This document shows, one piece after another, positions 43,511 to 50,845 of a DNA stretch of 64,000 bases; position 1 is the first letter of the stretch, and each line of letters starts with the position of its first letter. The stretch is from Pedobacter terrae. GTDB taxonomy: Bacteria; Bacteroidota; Bacteroidia; Sphingobacteriales; Sphingobacteriaceae. The translations under genes and the position numbers were made by a program. The stretch is from positions 1 to 64,000 of the forward strand of contig NZ_FNCH01000003.1 in assembly GCF_900100705.1 (NCBI RefSeq). Reading direction: 5' to 3'. The notes beneath the pieces were generated by a model. The model did not search any database. It was not told the DNA's origin and saw nothing but the letters and a program-made list of their open reading frames with translations.

Positions 43511-45269
43511 CTTTCTGCTATTGCCGCTATTCTCTTGTGCACAAAACATAAACAAATCAATATCAGTAGTATCCGGCTATGCTGTAGACCAAAACTCATC
43601 GTGGACGATCGCGATGCTCCAACAACAAAAACTTCAGCCTTTTAAGCAGGACAGTAAAGTTAACATCGGCTACAACAAAAATGCGGCGATATGGTGCCAA
43701 TTTATAGTGAAAAATGCAAGTGTTTCACAAAGCAATAAAACGTGGCTATGTTTTAACAATAATCATATTGATAGCCTTAGCCTTTATGATGGTAGCGGAA
43801 TTAAAACCATAGGTGACAGAACGGTTGGCCGGAGTCCATTTATCGAGACTCTTGCATTTGAAATTAACCTTCGGCCAGGCGAAGAACGATTGCTTTGGGT
43901 GCGGGTTAAAAAGGAAACCTCCTTTCTAGATTTTTCTTATAGTTTAGAAGATCAGGCTTATTTAGAAAGCAAATCATCCGAAAAAATAGCATTGACTTCC
44001 TTTTTTATCGGTATGGTGTTTTTGCTACTCATGATCAATGGAATATTGTTTTTGATGACCAAAAAAAGGTTATACGTCTATTACATTGCTTATTCTGTAC
44101 TTACTGTGTTTTATACGGCGATTACAACCAATTTCGCCAAGCATGTTTTATTTCCGGAGTTTAGGTTTTTTAGCGAGGGTCGGGTTTACACAGGGGCACT
44201 TTGGTACATTGCCCTGAGTATTTTTCTTGGACATTTTTTAAAACTAAAAGAAAATCAGCCCGTTAAACATAAACTGGTCATCGTTCTTGGTGGCATAAAC
44301 TTTTTATTGATTTTAATGTCGATTTCGTTATTGGTGTTTTATAATGACTTTGAATTTCGCTACTTTTTTGTGTTTGGCTACATCATATTCCTGGCTTCTA
44401 TCGTCATACTTTTCTGGTCGGCGTTAACCCATCTGAAAATTGAAAAAACTCAAGCGATTTATGCACTTTTTGCCTTTGCTCCACAGCTTGTATGGGGTGC
44501 TTGTTTAATTTTAAAAACGTTTGAAATTATTCCTAAATCACTAGGCGATAATTGGATGTTGTTCATTGGTCTTTATGAAGTGTTTTTGTTCGGATACGTT
44601 TTATCGAGAAATTATATTGATATTTTTTTGAAGAACAACGAGCTGGTTCAAGAGGTTCTTTTCGAAAAAGAAAGCTCATTGAGGGCCATTAGTGAAGTTC
44701 AGCTACGGGAGCGGAGAAACATCGCTAACATTATTCACGACAATGTAGGAAGTAAGATTGCCCATATTGTTCATCTTTTTGACATGAAGAACGCTGAACT
44801 TGCCAAGCAAACAATAAACGAACTGGCTGAGGATATCAGAGAGATATCCCACACAATACTACCGAAAGCACTTGATGAAGGTGCTTTGATCTCTAGTTTA
44901 AAAAGTCAGATCTCAAGGCTGAACGCAGGTTTAACAGGTGCAAAAATTGAGCTTTTCTGTTACGACTTTCCTGATAAAATTGATGAAAAATGGATTTATG
45001 ATTTATACCTTATTGCGCTTGAAGTTATAAACAATGCCATTAAACATGGTAACGCAGCGTTAATCACCATCGAGCTTTATAAATATCCAAAAAACTATCA
45101 CTTTCAATTTACGGATGATGGGCTCGGTTTCGATCTGCAGAAAACAAACAAGGGTTTTGGACTCGAAAACATTGAAAAAAGAATAGACTACTACAAAGGT
45201 AATTTCGAAATCAGTAGTGTTAAAAACGAAGGCACTATTATTCAAATCAATATCCCATCCAACCGTTAA
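43488..45269 (+). CDS. 7TMR-DISM sensor histidine kinase (system 2)
   Basis: A 593-residue sensor kinase: signal peptide (MRITYLISFLLLPLFSCAQN), a DISM extracellular domain (about 20-160, with AIWCQFIVKNAS and ERLLWVRVKK), a seven-helix membrane region (about 165-380), then a HisKA_3-like core with H417 in RRNIANIIHDNVGSKI and a HATPase with N box EVINNAIKHG and G1 DDGLGFDL. The start is ATG 43488, inside the regulator gene; the TTG at 43482 is less likely. The organisation is regulator first, kinase second, then a secreted cassette. Confidence 0.9.
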   Translation: MRITYLISFLLLPLFSCAQNINKSISVVSGYAVDQNSSWTIAMLQQQKLQPFKQDSKVNIGYNKNAAIWCQFIVKNASVSQSNKTWLCFNNNHIDSLSLYDGSGIKTIGDRTVGRSPFIETLAFEINLRPGEERLLWVRVKKETSFLDFSYSLEDQAYLESKSSEKIALTSFFIGMVFLLLMINGILFLMTKKRLYVYYIAYSVLTVFYTAITTNFAKHVLFPEFRFFSEGRVYTGALWYIALSIFLGHFLKLKENQPVKHKLVIVLGGINFLLILMSISLLVFYNDFEFRYFFVFGYIIFLASIVILFWSALTHLKIEKTQAIYALFAFAPQLVWGACLILKTFEIIPKSLGDNWMLFIGLYEVFLFGYVLSRNYIDIFLKNNELVQEVLFEKESSLRAISEVQLRERRNIANIIHDNVGSKIAHIVHLFDMKNAELAKQTINELAEDIREISHTILPKALDEGALISSLKSQISRLNAGLTGAKIELFCYDFPDKIDEKWIYDLYLIALEVINNAIKHGNAALITIELYKYPKNYHFQFTDDGLGFDLQKTNKGFGLENIEKRIDYYKGNFEISSVKNEGTIIQINIPSNR

Positions 45270-45294
45270 CTGCTTTCACGAGTTCTGTATCTGT

Positions 45295-45346
45295 AAATAT
45301 ACCCTTTAATGGGTATTTCTACCCAACTATCTTTCGCATACTTTAG
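45295..45346 (+). promoter_or_regulatory. Inverted-repeat operator and promoter of the WG-repeat cassette
   Basis: AAATATACC (45295-45303), 7 nt, GGGTATTT (45311-45318) with a further TACCC at 45320-45324 making a third half-site. Exactly 20 nt after the repeat is TACTTTAG (45339-45346), a near match to the -7 consensus; the ATG is 30 nt later (45377). The spacing and first nine bases equal those of the site at 25381-25432. A second box, TATCTTTC, lies at 45328-45335. Confidence 0.58.
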
Positions 45347-45376
45347 TTTAATAAAATCAAGGTATCCTTTAAATTA

Positions 45377-46231
45377 ATGAACATGAAACAATTACTTACA
45401 GCGGTGCTAAGTGTACTGGCTATTGCTGGTTATGCGCAGGATTTAAGTCCAAAAAAGAATGAAAGTGGAAAATACGGGTTTGTAGACAAAACCGGGAAAG
45501 AGGTAATTCCTTTTAAATATGAGAAAGCTGGTTACAGTTTCCACGAAGGACTAATTGCTGTTAAACTAGACGGAAAATATGGCTTTATAGATGAGACAGG
45601 GAAAGTGGTTATTCCCTTCAGGTATGATGATGCCATTTATTTTAAGGATGGTTTTGCGCAGGTTGAACTAAATGGAAAATCGGGTTATATCGATAAAAAG
45701 GGTAAGGAAATCACCGCCTTAAAATACGATGTTGCCTTTGATTTTTATGAAGGTATTGCCAAAGTGAGACTAAACGATAAATATGGCTTTATTGATGTTA
45801 TAGGCAGGGAAATAACCCCTTTAAAGTATGAAGATGGGAATAATTTTAAAAATGGTTATGCCAGTGTTAAACTAAACAACAAATGGGGTTTTATTGATAA
45901 AACGGGTAAAGAGTTTACCAAGTTTAAATATGATTATGCAAAAGATTTTAATGATGGGGTTGCTCCTGTTGAAAAGAATAAACTCTATGGTGCCATTGAT
46001 AAAAACGGAAATGAAATCATCCCCTTTAAGTACAGGTTTATCGCCGATTTTGAGGGTGGTTTAGCTAAAGTTGGGCTCAATGGACGGGAGGGATTTATAA
46101 ACACAAGAGGTGAAGAGGTTATACCGATTAAATATGATGCGGTTGGCAGCTTTGAGAATGGAGTGGCCCGATTCAGACTAAACGGCAGATGGGGAGCTAT
46201 GGATAAAACAGGAAAAGAAATTACAAGATAA
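45377..46231 (+). CDS. Secreted WG-repeat protein, cassette 2 first gene
   Basis: A 284-residue protein with a signal peptide (ending near AGYAQ-DLS), followed by eight WG-type repeats of about 32 residues, each starting with a variant of KYGFIDKTGKEVIPFKYD and ending with (F/V)xxG(L/F)AxVxLN. Unit 5 reads NNKWGFIDKTGKEFTKFKYDYAKDF. The WG repeat folds into beta-propeller-like or solenoid arrays; it is known in several bacterial secreted and regulatory proteins, and its binding partner is unknown. It is the first gene downstream of system 2 and carries the shared operator. Confidence 0.88.
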   Translation: MNMKQLLTAVLSVLAIAGYAQDLSPKKNESGKYGFVDKTGKEVIPFKYEKAGYSFHEGLIAVKLDGKYGFIDETGKVVIPFRYDDAIYFKDGFAQVELNGKSGYIDKKGKEITALKYDVAFDFYEGIAKVRLNDKYGFIDVIGREITPLKYEDGNNFKNGYASVKLNNKWGFIDKTGKEFTKFKYDYAKDFNDGVAPVEKNKLYGAIDKNGNEIIPFKYRFIADFEGGLAKVGLNGREGFINTRGEEVIPIKYDAVGSFENGVARFRLNGRWGAMDKTGKEITR

Positions 46232-46243
46232 ATAAAAATAGAC

Positions 46244-46717
46244 ATGAAAAAATTAACCGTATTACTTTTTTTACTCTATGGGACTTTTGCCTTTGGTCAG
46301 ACCACTTTCGAGAACAAAAAATTAGCCTTGATTAACGATATTTTTTATAATACCACAAGGCAAAACATTAACGCTTTTATGAAGGATAAAGGCTTTGAAA
46401 AAGGAGATGTTGAAGAAGGAGAAGGTGATATTAAAGAAATATTGGCCTTTGACTCCAAATTTGATATGATGCAGGTGTCTTATGCGAAAAATGATAAAAT
46501 TTCGACTATAGTATGCATTTTTTCGGGTGCAATTAATGTGACAGTTATCGATATTGAACTAAAAAACAAAGGATATACAGCAAAAGTTGTTAAACAATCT
46601 ATTGAGGGGCAGCCAGTTAATAAAAATATATGGAGCAAATCAGGAACAAAGTACAATTTTATTACCTATGCTGATGAAAAGGAAAAAATTGGCGTTTTGG
46701 GCTATGGCGTGTACTAG
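46244..46717 (+). CDS. Secreted protein of unknown function, cassette 2 second gene
   Basis: A 157-residue protein with a signal peptide (MKKLTVLLFLLYGTFAFGQ). The mature part mixes helices and strands (NAFMKDKGFEKGDVEEGEGDIKEILAF, YNFITYADEKEKIGVLGYG). No domain recognised. It follows the WG-repeat gene by 12 nt, so they form one operon. Confidence 0.72.
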   Translation: MKKLTVLLFLLYGTFAFGQTTFENKKLALINDIFYNTTRQNINAFMKDKGFEKGDVEEGEGDIKEILAFDSKFDMMQVSYAKNDKISTIVCIFSGAINVTVIDIELKNKGYTAKVVKQSIEGQPVNKNIWSKSGTKYNFITYADEKEKIGVLGYGVY

Positions 46718-46755
46718 TGCTGGTTTTTAAGTCCGGACCAGTTTATTTGAATTAA

Positions 46756-47244
46756 ATGAAACTTAAAGGAGCAGAAAAACAATTCTGGTGGCATTTTGGA
46801 CATATTACCGAAGCTAAAAATATCCCTACTAAGCTGTCTGGTTTTACCAGCATCGATTCGGGGGTTGATGATGAATATATAGCGATGCTGTTGGCAAAAG
46901 TTTCGGTTATTGGGAGTATTTATTTGAAAGAAACGGAAGTGACCGATGAGGGGGTGAAATTGATCAGCAATGTTAAGCAGCTTAAGTATTTAACGCTGAT
47001 GAAGCATGAAAATATTACTAAAGCCTGCTTGCCTTATCTGAATAAACTAACCGATCTGGAATATCTTGATATCTGGAGGACTAAAATTCGCTTAGAAGAT
47101 ATAGTGGTTTTAAAAGATTTAAAAAATCTTAAAGAACTCCACATCTCCTCTCATGATGAGGGAGTAGAAGAAAGCAGGGACGCTATTTTGGAAAAGATCA
47201 TTAAAGCGGAAGAAGTGTTGCCAAATTGTATTATTCACACTTAA
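46756..47244 (+). CDS. Leucine-rich repeat-like protein, cassette 2 third gene
   Basis: A 162-residue protein without a signal peptide. From about residue 50 it shows leucine-rich-repeat-like units: VIGSIYLKETEVTDEGVKLISN, QLKYLTLMKHENITKACLPYLN, DLEYLDIWRTKIRLEDIVVLKD, NLKELHISSHDEG. This is the short LRR type that tracks as single repeats of about 24 residues. The N-terminal part is unassigned. It is the last gene before rplS; the spacing (38 nt after 46717) suggests cotranscription with the two preceding genes. Confidence 0.7.
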   Translation: MKLKGAEKQFWWHFGHITEAKNIPTKLSGFTSIDSGVDDEYIAMLLAKVSVIGSIYLKETEVTDEGVKLISNVKQLKYLTLMKHENITKACLPYLNKLTDLEYLDIWRTKIRLEDIVVLKDLKNLKELHISSHDEGVEESRDAILEKIIKAEEVLPNCIIHT

Positions 47245-47422
47245 TCTCATCAATGTGGAGGAAATAATTTACCTCAGGATATTGAATGCTGAATTCGGCA
47301 TAAACTGGCGAATAGTGTTCTCCTGACCTTTTGGAATAGAAGCAATTAACACAATCGAATGTGGAATTCATAAAGAATGTGGAAAAAATTAAAATAGGTT
47401 TTTTTTTCTCGAAAATAATCCC

Positions 47423-47430
47423 TAATATTG
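47423..47430 (+). promoter_or_regulatory. Candidate -7 box of the rplS promoter
   Basis: TAATATTG, one mismatch from TAnnTTTG, 47 nt before the rplS ATG. This would let rplS be transcribed on its own after the inserted block. A T8 run sits at 47400-47407 without a stem strong enough to call a terminator. Confidence 0.35.
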
Positions 47431-47477
47431 CAATCCGATTTTCACGGGATGAAATATCGATTTAATAGCTTAAAATC

Positions 47478-47825
47478 ATGGATTTAGTAAAATTTGTTGA
47501 AGAGCAGGCCATCGCGAAAAAAGATTTTCCTGCGTTCAAGTCTGGCGATACAGTGAGCGTACACTATAAAATTCGCGAAGGTAATAAGGAACGTATCCAA
47601 ATTTACCAAGGTGTTGTAATACAACGTAACAGTGCTGGTGCTAACGAAACTTTCACAGTTCGTAAAATGAGCAACAGTATTGGGGTTGAGCGTATTTTCC
47701 CTATCAATTCTCCAAACATTGAGAAAGTAGAAGTAAATAGCTATGGTAAAGTTCGTAGAGCGAAATTGTTCTATTTACGTGCTTTAACTGGTAAAGCTGC
47801 CCGTATCAAATCTTTGAGAAAATAA
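47478..47825 (+). CDS. rplS: 50S ribosomal protein L19
   Basis: bL19 at the subunit interface. The 115-residue protein reads [66 protein letters not shown], and ends [22 protein letters not shown], full length for the family. It is separated from trmD by about 4.7 kb containing system 2 and its cassette. Confidence 0.97.
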   Translation: MDLVKFVEEQAIAKKDFPAFKSGDTVSVHYKIREGNKERIQIYQGVVIQRNSAGANETFTVRKMSNSIGVERIFPINSPNIEKVEVNSYGKVRRAKLFYLRALTGKAARIKSLRK

Positions 47826-47847
47826 TATTCTTTATTATAAGATATAG

Positions 47848-47878
47848 CCTTCACGATTAACTTCGTGGAGGTTTTTTT
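47848..47878 (+). terminator. Terminator after rplS
   Basis: Stem CCTTCACG (47848-47855) / CGTGGAGG (47864-47871), eight pairs with one G-U, 8-nt loop, followed by TTTTTTT. Confidence 0.85.
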
Positions 47879-47883
47879 GTTTA

Positions 47884-47891
47884 TACCTTTG
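47884..47891 (+). promoter_or_regulatory. -7 promoter box 4 nt upstream of the MscS-like gene
   Basis: TACCTTTG, then TTAA, then ATG at 47896. It again shows the 4-nt spacing that predicts a leaderless mRNA. Confidence 0.55.
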
Positions 47892-47895
47892 TTAA

Positions 47896-49071
47896 ATGTT
47901 AGATTCTGCTTTTTTCGACCAGGTTTTTTGGGGCAATACCATAAAGGCTTATTGTCTTTTTGGTGGAATACTTTTTTTTGGCTTAGTTTTCAAGAATATT
48001 GTTTCCAAGCTATTAAGCAAATTGCTTTTTAAGCTTTTCAGAAACTTTTCAAATCAATCACATGATGATGCTTTTGTGGCCTTACTGGTGAAACCCATAG
48101 AAGTTTTTATTCTGTTAACCACACTTTATCTATCCATTAACCAATTAAAACATCCATTAGAGGTAACTGTATTCCATTACAGCAAATTAATTGGAAAGGT
48201 TAAAGAATCTATACCGGTTTCTATTGGCGATTGTATAGACCGGATATTTTTGTTTGGCATCATTCTTTCGGTTTTCTGGATTATTTTAAGAATAATCGAT
48301 TTCATTAGCCATGTTTTGTTGTTTAAAGCATCGCTGACGGGAAATAAGGCTGACGATCAATTGGTACCTTTTTTAAAAGAACTGCTTAAAACAACGGTAA
48401 TTTTTATCGGTTTTTTCACCCTATTGGGTTTTGTTTTCGAAGTTAATGTGTTAACACTAATTACCGGATTGGGTATTGGTGGTATTGCTATTGCTTTGGC
48501 CGCAAAAGAGAGCTTAGAGAATTTAATAGGCTCATTTACCATTTTTTTGGATAAGCCCTTTACTGTTGGCGATCTGGTAAAGGTTGATGGTGTGGAGGGT
48601 ACTGTAGAAAAGGTCGGTTTCAGGAGTACCAGGATCAGGACTTCCGAAAAAACAATGGCTACCTTACCTAACAGGGGTATGATTGACGGGGTTTTAGAAA
48701 ATCTTTCTTTGCGAAATTCGCGTAAAGTATCATTTGTAATCGGGCTTACCTACGAAACCAGTTCAGATTCTTTAAGAAAAATTATTTTTGAGATACAGGA
48801 TTATATCAACCATCATCAGGGCACTAGTGACGATGGTAATGCCTCCTTTAAAAGCTTTGGCGATTCAGGCCTCAACGTTGAGATCAACTATTTTGTAACG
48901 GTACTTAATTATGCTGAGTTCCTAAAAATCAGACAGGAAATCAACCTCGAAATTATGGATATTGTTGTCCGTAACAAATCAGATTTTGCTTATCCTACCC
49001 AGCGTTTAATTAGCGACAAGCCGGCTACTTCGGGCGGTAAAGAAGAAGTGGGAAATGATGCTACAGATTAG
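47896..49071 (+). CDS. Small-conductance mechanosensitive channel, MscS family
   Basis: A 391-residue channel with four or five membrane segments before the pore domain. The core is LTGLGIGGIAIALAAKESLENLIGSFTIFLDKPFTVGDLVKVDGVEGTVEKVGFRSTRIRT, the MscS pore-lining helix (Gly/Ala pattern) and beta domain, followed by SLRNSRKVSFVIGLTYETSSDSLRKI in the C-terminal cage. The N-terminal extra helices place it in the larger MscS subfamilies. It opens under membrane tension to release osmolytes. Confidence 0.93.
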   Translation: MLDSAFFDQVFWGNTIKAYCLFGGILFFGLVFKNIVSKLLSKLLFKLFRNFSNQSHDDAFVALLVKPIEVFILLTTLYLSINQLKHPLEVTVFHYSKLIGKVKESIPVSIGDCIDRIFLFGIILSVFWIILRIIDFISHVLLFKASLTGNKADDQLVPFLKELLKTTVIFIGFFTLLGFVFEVNVLTLITGLGIGGIAIALAAKESLENLIGSFTIFLDKPFTVGDLVKVDGVEGTVEKVGFRSTRIRTSEKTMATLPNRGMIDGVLENLSLRNSRKVSFVIGLTYETSSDSLRKIIFEIQDYINHHQGTSDDGNASFKSFGDSGLNVEINYFVTVLNYAEFLKIRQEINLEIMDIVVRNKSDFAYPTQRLISDKPATSGGKEEVGNDATD

Positions 49072-49186
49072 TTCTGGTCCTATAGTTTGTATTTCCACAA
49101 ACCGCTGCGTAAATTAAAGAAATTACCATGCAGAAGTTAATTTGCTTTTTTGGAAAGCAAAGCCTGTGAGAATGATTAAAGTTTGT

Positions 49187-49256
49187 TCCTGCTATCCACT
49201 ACAAGTCCTCTCCCGATGAAAAATCGGGATCTGGGCTTTCCGTTGCTATCAGGTTT
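49187..49256 (-). repeat. Dispersed intergenic repeat (family R2)
   Basis: On the minus strand it begins AAACCTGATAGCAACGGAAAGCCC, has the hairpin ATCCCGATTTTTCATCGGGA in the middle and ends GGACTTGTAGTGGATAGCAGGA. The other copy is at 426-490. The gap 49072-49397 (326 nt) holds only this element and the terminator at 49350-49380. Confidence 0.6.
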
Positions 49257-49344
49257 AGGTGGATTCTTTAGTGTTTCAAAATCCCTATCAGTTCCATTGG
49301 TGTGTGTCCTCACAGAAAATCGTATTAGTCAAAAGGTAGCAACA

Positions 49345-49387
49345 AAAAAAAGCCGTTCTGATTTTACATCGGAACGGCTTTTTTTGC
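49345..49387. terminator. Bidirectional terminator between mscS and psd
   Basis: Stem AAGCCGTTC (49350-49358) / GAACGGCTT (49372-49380), extended by GAT/ATC across a G-U pair, with A-rich sequence on the left and a T-run on the right, so both convergent genes get a T-tailed hairpin. Confidence 0.9.
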
Positions 49388-49397
49388 TTTTATATTT

Positions 49398-50057
49398 TTA
49401 GCTTAATGTGGCTAAGGTAGTAATCCCTCCTTTTACAACCTGGTTCAGTTCTACATTAACTTTGGTACCTACCGGAAGAAAAACATCAACCCTTGATCCG
49501 AATTTGATGAAACCGAACTGTTCAGTTTGTATTACCTGATCGCCTTCTTTTACATACCATACAATTCTGCGTGCTAAAGCACCTGCAATTTGACGGAACA
49601 ATACAGGCGTACCATTTTTATGTTCAACAACGGTTGTAGTACGCTCGTTTTCAGTAGATGACTTTGGATTCCACGCAGCCAGATATTTTCCCGGGTGATA
49701 TTTAAAGAATTTGACCACTCCGGAAATTGGGTTACGGTTGATGTGAACATTTACAGGCGACATAAAAATAGAAACCTGTAAACGTTTATCTTTAAAATAT
49801 TCGCCTTCTTCCGTTTCTTCAATTACCACTACTTTACCATCTGCGGGGCAGATAACCAGCTCCTCGCCTGACGAAAAGCTACGGCTCGGATTACGGAAAA
49901 ATTGCAGTACAATAATAAACAGTACCGCGGAAAAGATATAGATAAACCAGCGCAACCAAGTAATGTCATGGTATTTATAATCAACTACGGCGTTGATTAC
50001 GAAGATAAATAACAGGCTTATGGCAATGGTGGTGTAGCCTTCTTTATGTATGGTCAT
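49398..50057 (-). CDS. psd: Phosphatidylserine decarboxylase family proenzyme
   Basis: It decarboxylates phosphatidylserine to phosphatidylethanolamine. The 219-residue protein is the short PSD type found in Bacteroidota: one or two membrane segments at the N-terminus, ICPADGKVVVIEE, SIFMSPVNVHINRNPISG, VVEHKNGTPVLFRQIAGALARRIVWYV and EQFGFIKFGSRVDVFLP, in which the Gly-Ser before R is the self-cleavage site generating the pyruvoyl group. Its substrate comes from the CdsA pathway (cdsA at 3274). It is convergent with mscS. Confidence 0.93.
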   Translation of the reverse strand: MTIHKEGYTTIAISLLFIFVINAVVDYKYHDITWLRWFIYIFSAVLFIIVLQFFRNPSRSFSSGEELVICPADGKVVVIEETEEGEYFKDKRLQVSIFMSPVNVHINRNPISGVVKFFKYHPGKYLAAWNPKSSTENERTTTVVEHKNGTPVLFRQIAGALARRIVWYVKEGDQVIQTEQFGFIKFGSRVDVFLPVGTKVNVELNQVVKGGITTLATLS

Positions 50058-50112
50058 TGTTTTAGAAATTATTGGGCAAAGGTGCGAAAAATAAATTAAT
50101 CCAATCTAAAAA

Positions 50113-50655
50113 TTATGCGCCTGTTGCTCTGTAAATATCAGTCAGGTTTCTGCCAAGGCCATTATAATCCAGGCCATAACCCACCACAAACTCATTGGGT
50201 ATTTCAAAACCTACGTATTCCAGCGCTTTAATTTCATGTTTTAAAGCATCCGGTTTAAGTAATAGTGAAGCAACTTTAACTGAAGCCGGATTTTTTTCAT
50301 TTATCGTTTTTAGAATATGCGTTAAAGTTAAACCTGTATCAACAATATCTTCCACGATGACGATATCTCTACCTTCAATGTTATCCGGCAATCCGATCAG
50401 TTCTTTCACATTCCCCGAACTTGATGCTCCTTCGTAAGAAGCTACACGCATAAAAGCAACTTCGCAAGGTACATTAATCTCTTTGATCAAATCTGCCATA
50501 AAAAGGAAGCTCCCATTTAGCACACCGATAAATAACGGGCATTTATCCTCATAATCTACATTCATCTGGATACCCAGCAAACGAATCCTTTTGTTTAAAG
50601 TATCATTTTCTAAAAATATCTCGAACTCTTTATCCTCTACCTTTATTTTGTGCAT
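50113..50655 (-). CDS. hpt: Hypoxanthine phosphoribosyltransferase
   Basis: It salvages hypoxanthine and guanine into IMP and GMP using PRPP. The 180-residue protein has the type I PRTase features LFIGVLNGSFLFMADLI, EVAFMRVASYEG, the PRPP loop IVIVEDIVDTGLTLTHIL and FVVGYGLDYNGLGRNLTDIY near the end, all in order. It is upstream of psd in the same direction (55-nt gap), but the two pathways are unrelated. Upstream is a repeat-rich stretch. Confidence 0.95.
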   Translation of the reverse strand: MHKIKVEDKEFEIFLENDTLNKRIRLLGIQMNVDYEDKCPLFIGVLNGSFLFMADLIKEINVPCEVAFMRVASYEGASSSGNVKELIGLPDNIEGRDIVIVEDIVDTGLTLTHILKTINEKNPASVKVASLLLKPDALKHEIKALEYVGFEIPNEFVVGYGLDYNGLGRNLTDIYRATGA

Positions 50656-50693
50656 TTTGATGTTAAATAGTTTAAATGTTGGTAAGTGATTTA

Positions 50694-50790
50694 GGTTAAT
50701 TGTTTAAATCGGTTAACTGTGGAGTGGACTAAAAACTTAAAACTGCCAATTGCAAACTGTTTCTGGTTAATTGTATAAATGGGTTAACAG
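50694..50790. repeat. GGTTAATTGTTTAAA...GGTTAACTGT repeat copies
   Basis: A 27-nt unit starting GGTTAATTGTTTAAA and ending CGGTTAACTGT lies at 50694-50720; a diverged copy, GGTTAATTGTATAAA then GGGTTAACAG, is at 50765-50790, followed by another GTTAATTG. The 27-nt unit recurs at 60659-60685 with one base different. The rest of 50656-50845 has related T/A-rich fragments and no gene. Confidence 0.55.
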
Positions 50791-50845
50791 GTTAATTGTT
50801 AGTCTGCTGAAAGCTTTAAACTGTAAACCGTCAACTGATAATCGG

